Positions 35,608 to 43,305 of a stretch of 64,000 bases of DNA are shown here, one piece after another. Positions within the stretch are counted from its first letter, which is position 1; the number at the start of each line of letters is the position of its first letter. The DNA is from JAPPLB01 sp965206655 (lineage in GTDB: Bacteria; Acidobacteriota; Terriglobia; Bryobacterales; UBA6623): assembly GCA_965206655.1 (NCBI GenBank), contig CBDBKC010000027.1:62001-126000 (forward strand). The letters run 5' to 3'. The notes beneath the pieces are model-generated. The model had not been told where the DNA came from and ran no database searches. It saw only the letters and a list, made by a program, of their open reading frames with translations. The translations under genes and the position numbers were made by a program.

Positions 35608-35803
35608 ATGGCTCCCAGCAGACTTTACCCCCTGAGCTTAGGAACCCGAGTCGTCGGAGGGAGCCGTCTGTGCCGGCTATCGGTCGGTACCGGGCCGTGG
35701 CCATTCCTCATCGAGGGGCTGTGCTTGATCTTCGCCTGGTTCGCATTCGGAAGAGAAGCAGAGAAGGCCAAGCGAGAGATTGAAGCTATTCGCCGGCACA
35801 TTA
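35608..35803 (+). CDS. Possible small membrane protein truncated by IS630 copy 2
   Basis: A weak candidate divergent from the sulfatase gene. From the ATG at 35608 it reads about 65 residues, ending in a hydrophobic helix (PFLIEGLCLIFAWFAFG) and a charged amphipathic helix (REAEKAKREIEAIRRHI). IS630 copy 2 entered its last codons: with the element and one TA removed, the frame reads Arg-Thr-stop right away. The first half is low-complexity and there is no good ribosome-binding site, so the real start is unclear. Confidence 0.3.
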
Positions 35804-36899
35804 CTGAGTCCCGCATAATATTCAGTTAATCGAACGACAAAGAAGATTGCTTCCAAAAGGCGGCGATCAAGCGCCGTTTGCGGCGCATGCGGCGCAAGGT
35901 CGTGCGTGCCCGCTCGTCGAGCTCCCAGTAGTCGTTGGGGCAGACGTTGGGCAACTCGTGCTGCTTCCAGTAGGCCCAGATGTATTCCACCGGATTCAGC
36001 TCCGGGGCGTAGCCCGGCAAGTACTCGGTCTCGATGTGGCCCTGCGACAACGCGATGAACTCGCGCACCAACGCGCTGCGATGCGCCGGCAAGCGATCCC
36101 ACACGATCAGCAACGGACGTTGTATGTGGCGCAGCAGCGCCTTGAGGAAATCGATCACCTCGGGACCGCGGATGGCGTCGGGATAGAGACGGAAATAGAA
36201 GTTGTGGAAAGTGATTCCGGCCGCCGCCGAGAGCTTCTTCCAGTTGAAGTTGAACTGCAGTACGGGCGTCTGCCCGCGCGGCGCCCAAGTACGGCAGCGA
36301 TGTGGCTTCTGGCTCAGTCCGCTTTCGTCGATGAAGACGATCGTGCGGCCCTGCTTTTGCGCTTTTTTTTAATGGCGGGCCAAGTCTTCTTCTGCCAAGT
36401 CTGAATCGCTTCCTCGTTGCGCTCGCGGGCCTTGCCGACCGGCCGTTGCGGGCTCCAATGCAGCGCCCGCAGTAGCTTCCAGACGTGGCCTTCGTGGTAG
36501 CGCACCCCGAAACGGTCGCGGATCAACCGCGCCACCTGCGGACAGCTCCACAGCGGTGTCGGGAAGCCGTGCGCTTCGGGTCCTTCGAGCAGCAGCCCTT
36601 CCAGCTCGGCGAGCTGCGCGGCGCTCAGCAACGGCTTGCGGCCGGCGCGACCGGCTTTGGCTAGCCCGGCTCGGCCGTCTTCGCGGTAACGCTGCACCCA
36701 GCCGCTGACGCTTTGTTGGGCGGCTTGGACTCTACGCGCCGCCTCAGCTTGGCTCAGTCCTTTTTCCACGACCAGCCGCACCGCCTCGATGCACCGCTTC
36801 TCCAGCGCCGCAAAGTCTCGCTTCACGCCTTTTGGAAAACCCATATCCAAAAGACGTCGCTCCATTACAAAAGGTTACCCTATATTATGCGGGACTCAG
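35804..36899 (-). mobile_element. IS630-family insertion sequence, copy 2 (1096 bp, inverted relative to copy 1)
   Basis: Same ends as copy 1 and TA on both sides (35802-35803 and 36900-36901). Length is identical to copy 1, and the encoded proteins differ only at isolated positions (for example Lys for Arg at OrfA residue 12, Gln for His in OrfB). With copy 1 it brackets 13.5 kb in inverted orientation. Confidence 0.95.
35826..36865 (-). CDS. IS630-family transposase OrfA/OrfB, copy 2
   Basis: OrfA (36865-36314) and OrfB (frame ending at 35826) have the same layout as in copy 1: helix-turn-helix, an eight-A slippery run (T8 at 36363-36370 on the plus strand), then the DDE core with VFIDESGLSQK, WDRLPAHRS and ELNPVEYIW. 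No stop or indel is seen besides the programmed shift, so this copy looks intact. Confidence 0.9.
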
Positions 36900-36948
36900 T
36901 AGGACCTAGCCCTAGAAGCCCTTTCCGTGCGGGTTGACTCGCACCGAT

Positions 36949-36991
36949 GTTCTGCCCGCTAAACTTCCGCGGACCGGACATGTCGGAACCT
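36949..36991. repeat. Imperfect palindrome A of the accessory block
   Basis: GTTCTGCCCG, then AACTTCCGCGGACCGGAC, then ATGTCGGAACCTG. TTCCG pairs with CGGAA around an inner GAC/GTC. The flank GTTCTGCCCG recurs in palindrome D. It lies between IS630 copy 2 and the split hydrolase. Confidence 0.55.
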
Positions 36992-37057
36992 GAATGGCTC
37001 TCTATTGACGGATCATCTTTTGCGAACCTTACGGCAATCCGCTCGTACAATGCTTAC

Positions 37058-37840
37058 ATGACGTTGCGTTACACTGCTGCCCTCGTGTTCGCCTGTGGCG
37101 CCGCATTCGGCTCGCTGAACGCGCAGGAAGCAACCCCCGGGCCATCAGAAGCCGGCGAATTCCGGAAACTGGACCCTACGCTCAAGTTCTTACGCACCCG
37201 CAACGCGCGGGACTATGCGGTCACCACTGCGAACGGAATCGACGAGGCGAAGTATGTCAAGGTCGGCAGCATCGAGCAATGGATCACCATTCGTGGAGAA
37301 GATCGCAGGAACCCCGTGCTGCTGTTCTTGCATGGGGGGCCCGGCGATGCGACCAATCCCTGGGGGTATGCAGGTTTTCGCAACTGGCTGAAATATTTCA
37401 CCGTCGTCCAATGGGATCAACGGGGTGCCGGAAGAACCTTCGGACGACACGGAGCGGCGGCCGCCTCCACCATCACGATTGAGCGGATGGTCCAGGATGG
37501 CATCGAGCTTTCGGAACTGTTGTCGAAGACGTTCCAGAAAGGCAAGATCGTTCTCGTCGGGCATTCGTGGGGCTCCATCCTGGGAGTTTTGATGGCGAAA
37601 GCGCGGCCCGAACTATTCTATGCATACGTGGGTACTGGTCAGGTCGCCGATCCTATTCGTAACTACGCCGTTGCCTACGCAGCCCTAGTTGAGCGGGCCT
37701 CTCGTGAAGGCAATTCTCGGGCTCGTAAGGAACTGAAAGAAGTTGGCCCCCCGCCATATAAGGACGGAAAGGGCTACGCGGTCCAACGAAAATGGGCGAA
37801 CCTGTTTGAAGGAGCGGACGTATTCCTCGCGTCCACCCTA
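37058..37840 (+). pseudogene. Alpha/beta hydrolase (S33/proline iminopeptidase-like), 5' part split by IS630 copy 3
   Basis: 261 residues precede the insertion. The start at 37058 gives a signal peptide (LRYTAALVFACGAAFGSLNAQ). The oxyanion loop LLFLHGGPGDATNPWG, the strand VVQWDQRGAGRT and the nucleophile elbow GHSWGS are those of the S33 prolyl aminopeptidase family. The interruption is after the Leu codon CTA (37838-37840). The second part, 38938-39267, continues in frame and supplies the catalytic Asp and His regions. Without the IS the protein would be 370 residues. As it stands, the frame runs into the element and stops at 37855, so no active hydrolase is made. Confidence 0.9.
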
Positions 37841-38935
37841 CTGAGTCCCGCATAATATAGAGTAACATTTTGTAATGGAGCGACGTCTTTTGGATATGGG
37901 TTTTCCAAAAGGCGTGAAGCGAGACTTTGCGGCGCTGGAGAAGCGGCGCATTGAGGCGGTGCGGCTGGTCGTGAAAGAAGGACTGAGCCAAGCCGAGGCG
38001 GCGCGTAGAGTCCAAGCCGCCCAACAAAGCGTCAGCGGCTGGGTACAGCGTTACCGCGAAGACGGCCGCGCCGGGTTGGCCAAAGCCGGCCGCGCCGGCC
38101 GCAAGCCGTTGCTGAGCACCGCGCAGCTCGCCGAGCTGGAAGGGCTGCTGCTCGAAGGACCCGAAGCGCACGGCTTCCCGACGCCGCTGTGGAGCTGTCC
38201 GCGGGTGGCGCGGTTGATCCGCGACCGTTTCGGGGTGCGCTACCACGAAGGCCACGTCTGGAAGCTGCTGCGGGCACTCCACTGGAGCCCGCAACGGCCG
38301 GTCGGCAAGGCCCGCGAGCGCAACGAGGAAGCGATCCGCGCCTGGAAGAAACAGACCTGGCCCGCCATTAAAAAAAAGCGCAAAAGCAGGGCCGCACGAT
38401 CGTCTTCATCGACGAAAGCGGACTGAGCCAGAAGCCACATCGCTGCCGTACTTGGGCGCCGCGCGGGCAGACGCCCGTACTGCAGTTCAACTTCAACTGG
38501 AAGAAGCTCTCGGCGGCGGCCGGAATCACTTTCCACAACTTCTATTTCCGTCTCTATCCCGACGCCATCCGCGGTCCCGAGGTGATCGATTTCCTCAAGG
38601 CGCTGCTGCGCCACATACAACGTCCGTTGCTGATCGTGTGGGATCGCTTGCCGGCGCATCGCAGCGCGTTGGTGCGCGAGTTCATCGCGTTGTCGCAGGG
38701 CCACATCGAGACCGAGTACTTGCCGGGCTACGCCCCGGAGCTGAATCCGGTGGAATACATCTGGGCCTACTGGAAGCAGCACGAGTTGCCCAACGTCTGC
38801 CCCAACGACTACTGGGAGCTCGACGAGCGGGCGCGCACGACTTTGCGCCGATGCGCCGCAAACGGCGCTTGATCGCCGCCTTTTGGAAGCAATCTTCTTT
38901 GTCGTTCGATTAACTGAATATTATGCGGGACTCAG
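37841..38935 (+). mobile_element. IS630-family insertion sequence, copy 3 (1095 bp)
   Basis: Same ends as the other copies with TA at 37839-37840 and 38936-38937. It is one base shorter because a C is missing near 38850. More base and residue differences separate it from copies 1 and 2 than separate those from each other, so it is probably from an earlier or different event. Confidence 0.95.
37875..38872 (+). pseudogene. IS630-family transposase, copy 3, with a frameshifted OrfB C-terminus
   Basis: OrfA (37875-38426) is intact, and the slippery eight-A run is at 38370-38377. OrfB follows with all three acidic motifs, but a one-base deletion near 38850 changes the end: after TLRR it reads CAANGA and stops at 38872, losing about 22 residues present in copies 1 and 2 (RMRRKRRLIAAFWK and on). 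The catalytic core is complete, so partial activity, or trans-activation by the other copies, remains possible. Confidence 0.8.
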
Positions 38936-38937
38936 TA

Positions 38938-39267
38938 GGGTTCGCGCTAACGGCGCCCGGGTATTCTCTGGGCGACATCAATGACTGGCTTAAAGGCCAG
39001 AGCGTCAGCGGCGAGCAGCTAGTCCCTCATACCTCCGTGCTCGACCCAAAACGTCTCGGAGGCGAGTTCGCCGTACCCGTGTTCGTCATCCAGGGCGCCG
39101 AGGATTTCACAACACCGACGAGCCTCGCCAAATCCTACCTGAAGTCACTAAAGGCCCCTCGCAAGGCTTTCGCCACGATTGACGGGGCCGGTCATTTTGC
39201 CGTATTCACGAAGCAGGACGTGTTTCTGTCGGAGCTGAGGATGCGAGTACTCCCGTTGACACGCTAG
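38938..39267 (+). pseudogene. 3' part of the split alpha/beta hydrolase
   Basis: Reading in the frame that continues 37840, it begins GFALTAPGYSLGDINDW and contains VFVIQGAEDFTTP (catalytic Asp region) and FATIDGAGHFAVF (catalytic His). An ATG inside the IS right end (38923) is in this frame and could start a short protein, but that would lack the nucleophile. See the 5' part at 37058. Confidence 0.9.
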
Positions 39268-39391
39268 TTGCTCGATTGCAGACAGCAGGTCCTGGGCATC
39301 ACAATCTTCCCGCCTGGTTACGCAGTGTAGAGCCGTCAGTTCATAGACAAGAAAGGAACCCTTTTGCACCGCAAGAACTCCGTGTCGATCG

Positions 39392-39478
39392 ACGTTTCGC
39401 AAAGGGGGAACCGAGGAAGTGCCCATAGTCGCGGCCTTCGCGGAACGGACACTGCCGCGAACCGACATGTCGGAAGTA
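39392..39478. repeat. Imperfect palindrome pair B of the accessory block
   Basis: First half GGGGGAACCGAGGAAGTG (39403-39420, plus one A before), second half ACCGACATGTCGGAAGTA ending at 39478. The core CCGACATGTCGG is a perfect 12-bp palindrome. Both halves recur in block C. It sits between the hydrolase remnant and the CPBP protease gene. Confidence 0.55.
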
Positions 39479-39531
39479 CGGGTGTTGAGGGCTACGGTTG
39501 TCCCAGGGAACAAAGCTAGGCTATAAAACGT

Positions 39532-40338
39532 ATGCGCGAACGTGGAAGAAACCGAGAACTGCCACCTCGGGTCCTGATGCCAAGGACTGGGGATTCATTC
39601 GCGGCCTTGGACCTTCCCCCGGCAGGTTGGGTCAGCTCGCTCCTGCTGTTTGGGTTTCCAGCTCTGGGGTTTCTCATGGTTGTCTGGGTGACAACCCCTT
39701 GGCTTGACCACTTGGGAGTACCACTCTGGCTCAATGTTTCCGGGCAGCTCATCCCCCTATTCATCGGCCTCTCGATCGCTGCGATCGCGATGGGCCGAAC
39801 GGAGACGACCGGTCAATCGTACCTGATGGCCCAGAGACTTCGGTTGCGCCGAATGAATCGCTCGGATCTTGTGCTCGTAGTGCTGGTGACGATCACTGGG
39901 ACATGGCTCTACTTCCAACTGCAGCCGCTTTCATGGTGGATCATCGAGAATGCCGGCATTGGATTCCCCGAATGGCTAGGCCGCTTCATCACTCCTACGC
40001 ACCTGCTTGATCTGGAGCTGCGAGACAACTGGGCTCCGGTGGCGTTGTACTTTTCGTTCTACTTGGCGGTTGTGTCCGGTGAGGAGTTGTGGTGGCGTGG
40101 TTACGTATTGCCGCGACAGGAACTCGCTTTCGGAAAGCATGCGTGGATCGTCCACGGTCTTCTGTGGAGCCTTTTCCACGTCGGCTACTACTGGGACATC
40201 CTTCCTTTGCTGCCGATGTCCCTTGGCCTCTCTTACGTCGCGCAACGTTCCGGGAGTACTTGGGCTGGCATCATCCCCCACGCCGTGTTGAACGGCAACG
40301 CCTTCCTTCGAATCGTCCCGAGCGTCATTTCCAACTGA
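39532..40338 (+). CDS. CPBP-family intramembrane metalloprotease
   Basis: 268 residues, about seven or eight membrane helices. The three conserved motifs of the CPBP/Abi (CAAX protease-like) family are present: EELWWRG (EExxxR, E184-E185), LFHVGYY (F215, H216) and HAVLNGN (H250, N254). The glutamates and histidines bind zinc within the membrane. In eukaryotes relatives cut prenylated CAAX proteins; in bacteria, members act in bacteriocin immunity and signalling. No bacteriocin gene is beside it. The start could instead be the ATG at 39577, as the first 15 residues are hydrophilic. It is flanked by palindromes B and C. Confidence 0.85.
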   Translation: MRERGRNRELPPRVLMPRTGDSFAALDLPPAGWVSSLLLFGFPALGFLMVVWVTTPWLDHLGVPLWLNVSGQLIPLFIGLSIAAIAMGRTETTGQSYLMAQRLRLRRMNRSDLVLVVLVTITGTWLYFQLQPLSWWIIENAGIGFPEWLGRFITPTHLLDLELRDNWAPVALYFSFYLAVVSGEELWWRGYVLPRQELAFGKHAWIVHGLLWSLFHVGYYWDILPLLPMSLGLSYVAQRSGSTWAGIIPHAVLNGNAFLRIVPSVISN

Positions 40339-40372
40339 GAGGTGGCAGCATCTGCGTAGCCAGGCACGCTAT

Positions 40373-40453
40373 GCGTCACTTCCGATGAGGGGGAACCGAG
40401 GAAGTGACGAGTCTCCGGCGTGCTGTTTCCTCGGACCGGACGGGTCGGAAGTA
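40373..40453. repeat. Imperfect palindrome pair C of the accessory block
   Basis: CGTCACTTCC (40374-40383) pairs perfectly over 10 bp with GGAAGTGACG (40400-40409). A second half TTTCCTCGGACCGGAC, then GGGTCGGAAGTA, ends at 40453. Same two-part plan as B. Lies between the CPBP stop and the methyltransferase stop. Confidence 0.6.
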
Positions 40454-40456
40454 GGC

Positions 40457-41266
40457 CTAACTCCGCTCGGCAATTGCCAACAGGAGCGGGCTCATCATGA
40501 GCAGCGAGGACTCCTCTTCCGTCCCGCGAACAAGGTCGAGCAACTGCTCGCGCCGGCTTCTATCCGCCCACCGCTCCTCAAAATCCTTCGCAAGCCAGAC
40601 CGGTCCTTCAACGGGGAGAATATTCACGTTGCTCAAGCCAGCATCCTGGACTTCATCGAGCAGCTCTTCCGGGCGATGGAAGAAAGCCCTCGTGAAGTAG
40701 CTAAGGTTTTCTGGCAAGTTTCGATGCTGTCCTTCACGCAGGTCCCTTTCCAGGATCCGCACGAACTCGGGATCGTCGATGTGCCCCTCGGTGAGCCCCG
40801 CCATTAGAGATGCGAATCGACTTATTGCCGCCGCAACCATCACACCTCCCGGTCGCAACACGCGATGAGCTTCGCGAAGGGCGGCGAGCCGCTCCGACCG
40901 TTCAGTCAGGTGATAAAGCGGGCCAAGAGAAGCACCGCATCAACCGAACCATCGACCTGCGGAAGCTTGCGCGCGTCGCCTGCCTGGATGCTCGTGACTG
41001 GATGGTCCTTCTGTGCGCCTGACGCTACGCGCGCCTGCTCGACGTGTTCGGGTGCCAACTCGACCAGGTGAACGTCGTATCCAGCGCGCGCAAGCCAGAG
41101 AGTGTAGACTCCAGGACCTCCGCCAACGTCGACGACGCTACAGGGGGCCGGCGGCAAAAAGCGCGTCAGAATCTCCTGCGTGCGCGCCAGCTCGAGGGGT
41201 CCCGAGCCCTTTGAAGAGCCTATTCGCTTCGTCGTAACGACTGTAGTAGCTGAGGAGATCCTCCAT
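40457..41266 (-). pseudogene. SAM-dependent class I methyltransferase with two frameshifts
   Basis: The natural start is the ATG at 41266, with an excellent GGGAGGAACC site upstream; it reads MEDLLSYYSRYDEANRLF. One extra A in AAA (41210-41212) shifts the frame, after which KGSGPLELARTQEILTRF and the SAM-binding motif CSVVDVGGGPGVYTLWLA follow. Near 40921-40924 a G is missing, and after LLL the frame changes again to PLYHLTERSERLAALREAHR, then VLRPGGVMVAAAIS and the C-terminus. With both repaired it is about 269 residues of an ordinary small-molecule methyltransferase. It is either decayed or misassembled. Flanked by palindromes C and D. Confidence 0.8.
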
Positions 41267-41312
41267 TGGTTCCTCCCGGTTCCTCTGACGCCCATTCTCT
41301 CGTCTGGCTCCT

Positions 41313-41351
41313 GTTCTGCCCGACCTTCCGAGGAGGGGGATCGTCGGAACT
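41313..41351. repeat. Imperfect palindrome D of the accessory block
   Basis: GTTCTGCCCGACCTTCCG, then AGGAGGGGGATCG, then TCGGAACTC. Shares its left flank with A and the central GAGGGGGA with C. Sits in the 84-bp gap between the methyltransferase start and the GNAT stop. Confidence 0.5.
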
Positions 41352-41770
41352 CAGAGCCTCAAGCGAAATTGGTGACTGGAAATCTCCATGCCGTGTTTCA
41401 GATAGAAACGGTGTGTTTGGAAACGTTGAGCGCCGGAGTCGAGGCAAACCTGTTGACAATCTAGGCTCTTGGCGAACTCCACGATCCAATCCAGCAACGC
41501 TCCTCCGAACCCCTTACCACGGTCTGATTCACGCACCACCAAGTCATCCACGTAGACGAACTTGCCCCACGCTAGCGAGCGGCCAACGCGGAATCCTGCC
41601 GCTGCAACAATCTCGCCGTCGCTCCGAGCAAACGCGAGCCTGAAGCCCGATTCGCGTCCATCCACAACATGCTGAACCAATTCGTCGACCGATACATGCT
41701 CGCGGAGTTCGCGAACAATTGCGTGACACGCTCTGATTTCACTGTCCGACTCAGCTATCGATATTTGCAC
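41351..41770 (-). CDS. GNAT-family N-acetyltransferase
   Basis: 139 residues from a GTG at 41770. The GNAT fold is clear: strand VYVDDLVV, then the acetyl-CoA pyrophosphate loop RESDRGKGFGGALLDWIVEF (Q/RxxGxG/A as RGKGFGG), and HRFYLKHGMEISSHQFRL at the end. Such enzymes acetylate amines of small molecules, antibiotics or protein N-termini; the substrate cannot be told. It follows the same direction as the methyltransferase, 84 bp apart. Confidence 0.85.
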   Translation of the reverse strand: MQISIAESDSEIRACHAIVRELREHVSVDELVQHVVDGRESGFRLAFARSDGEIVAAAGFRVGRSLAWGKFVYVDDLVVRESDRGKGFGGALLDWIVEFAKSLDCQQVCLDSGAQRFQTHRFYLKHGMEISSHQFRLRL

Positions 41771-41787
41771 TCACCAATTGTCCGACG

Positions 41788-41815
41788 GCTTCCGCAACGG
41801 GGGAATCGCGGAAGC
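41788..41815. repeat. Palindrome E of the accessory block
   Basis: GCTTCCGC (41788-41795) pairs perfectly with GCGGAAGC (41808-41815) around AACGGGGGAATC. The GGGGGAA loop and CTTCCG/CGGAAG arms match C and D. Confidence 0.6.
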
Positions 41816-42033
41816 AGCCTGCACGAATATGGTGGAGCCATCGAGCCCACCACCCGACGAGCGTTCTTAGAGAAGACCGTTCGATCTGCCGGCTTCCCCG
41901 ACGCGGAATGTCCTTGACCAGCGACGTGCACTCACCGAGCCCACACGCAGTGCCCCGACGGTACAATCGAGCCATCGTAACGGGTAAGACCATGCCGAAT
42001 TGCCGCGCCCTTGGCGGGTCTATCAAATTAGGC

Positions 42034-42052
42034 AGGCCGGCATGTCCGGCCT
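42034..42052. repeat. Palindrome F of the accessory block
   Basis: AGGCCGG (42034-42040) pairs with CCGGCCT (42046-42052) around CATGT. The centre GGCATGTCCGG is related to the GGACATGTCGG centre of A and B. A CTTCCG and an AGGCGGAG flank follow at about 42071-42093. Confidence 0.5.
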
Positions 42053-42098
42053 AAGCGCCCGTTGGCCGACCTTCCGTTACGCAAAGGCGGAGGAGTTG

Positions 42099-43283
42099 AT
42101 GCGGATGCGAACTTCAGTGGCGGCCGTCTTGTTAGCGGGAGTCCTAACCACAACCGCTTGTGGACAGGACGCCGGCGCGGATTATAGGGCGCGGATCGAA
42201 GCCGGCGAGCCCGACGAACATCGCCCCTACGCCGAGATTTCGCTCGACGAGCTGATGAAGAAGTTACGGGTCCCCGGAATGAGTATTGCCGTGATCCGCG
42301 ACTTCGAGATCCACTGGGCGAAGGGATATGGAACCGCGGATGCGGAGACCGGCGCTCCGGTAGATACGAAGACTCTCTTTCAAGCTGCTTCGATCAGCAA
42401 GCCGGTCGCTGCAATGGCCGCCCTTAGAGCCGTCCAGGATGGGCTGTTCTCCCTCGATGACGACATTAACGAGATCCTCGAGTCCTGGACGCTGGACGGG
42501 CTCGGATTCACCGTCAATCAAGCGGTCACTCCGCGATCGCTGCTCAGCCACACCTCGGGTCTGGGAGACGGCTTCGGATTCCCGGGATACGATCCTAACG
42601 ACCCACTGCCGACCACCGTCCAGATTCTGGACGGCCACGAGCTATCCAACGTAGGGCCGGTACTCATGGAACGTCCGCCCATGAGCTTCATGAAGTACTC
42701 CGGCGGCGGGGCCATGGTCATGCAGCAGGCCCTTGAAGACGCCCGGGGCCGGCCGTTCGCGGACATTGTGCGGGAATCCGTACTCGAGCCGATCGGGATG
42801 GTGAACAGCGCCTTCGACCAGCCGATCGCACCGGAGCGGGACCGGAACGCCGCTCGCGGCCACGGCAATGAGGGCGAGTCATTGGGGGCTAAGTGGCTCG
42901 TGTACCCGGAGCTGGCGGCGGCGGGCCTGTGGACCACGCCGACGGATTTGGCCCGCTTTGCGATCGAGGTTCAGAAGTCGGCGAGGGGCGAATCAACGCG
43001 GGTACTTTCGCGATCCATGGTGCGGGAGATGCTTTCGCCCGTTGGGGTCGGCTCTTTCGCGGTGGGCTTCCGAGTGGCCCAGCGCGGCGAGGGCTGGTAC
43101 TTCTCACATGGAGGCGCCAACTTTGGTTTTCAGTGCATACTTCTCGCGCATGAGGTCAAGGGTTACGGGCTCGTCGTAATGACCAACGCGCACCGAGGCG
43201 GTGTCGTCATGGAAGAGGTCAGCCACCGTATCCAAAAGGCGTACGACTGGGATTCGATGGCCGAGCCCGTGCCGAGAGGCTGA
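42099..43283 (+). CDS. Serine beta-lactamase-family hydrolase, lipoprotein
   Basis: 394 residues from the ATG at 42099, preceded by GGCGGAGGAG. A lipoprotein signal (AAVLLAGVLTTTACGQ, Cys at about 21) anchors it in the membrane. The penicillin-binding fold is complete: SISK (S98, K101) is the catalytic SxxK, KYSGGG takes the place of the YxN loop, and SHGGANFG is the KTG-equivalent HGG. This is the class C/esterase-type group (COG1680), acting on peptides, esters or D-amino-acid bonds; few members are real beta-lactamases. Further Met codons upstream are in frame, but only this start has both the ribosome site and the signal peptide. Confidence 0.88.
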   Translation: MRMRTSVAAVLLAGVLTTTACGQDAGADYRARIEAGEPDEHRPYAEISLDELMKKLRVPGMSIAVIRDFEIHWAKGYGTADAETGAPVDTKTLFQAASISKPVAAMAALRAVQDGLFSLDDDINEILESWTLDGLGFTVNQAVTPRSLLSHTSGLGDGFGFPGYDPNDPLPTTVQILDGHELSNVGPVLMERPPMSFMKYSGGGAMVMQQALEDARGRPFADIVRESVLEPIGMVNSAFDQPIAPERDRNAARGHGNEGESLGAKWLVYPELAAAGLWTTPTDLARFAIEVQKSARGESTRVLSRSMVREMLSPVGVGSFAVGFRVAQRGEGWYFSHGGANFGFQCILLAHEVKGYGLVVMTNAHRGGVVMEEVSHRIQKAYDWDSMAEPVPRG

Positions 43284-43305
43284 AGCTCGACAGGGCGGTC
43301 AACCA

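Larger units (their letters stand above)
41771..42098. other. Intergenic region with palindromes E and F
   Basis: 328 bp with no convincing gene. It holds palindrome E near its left end and F near its right end, and must contain promoters for the GNAT gene (leftward) and the serine hydrolase gene (rightward). I see no clear -35/-10 pair. Confidence 0.5.

Noticed and set aside
22320..35803. Composite transposon made by IS630 copies 1 and 2
   Set aside because: Each copy has its own TA duplication, and IS630-type elements rarely mobilise 13 kb as a unit. Inversion by homologous recombination is the better hypothesis.
36900..42100. Integron cassette array (attC sites) between short accessory genes
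   Set aside because: The palindromes lack RYYYAAC and GTTRRRY ends, genes run in both directions, and no integrase is visible. Kept only as an unexplained palindrome family.
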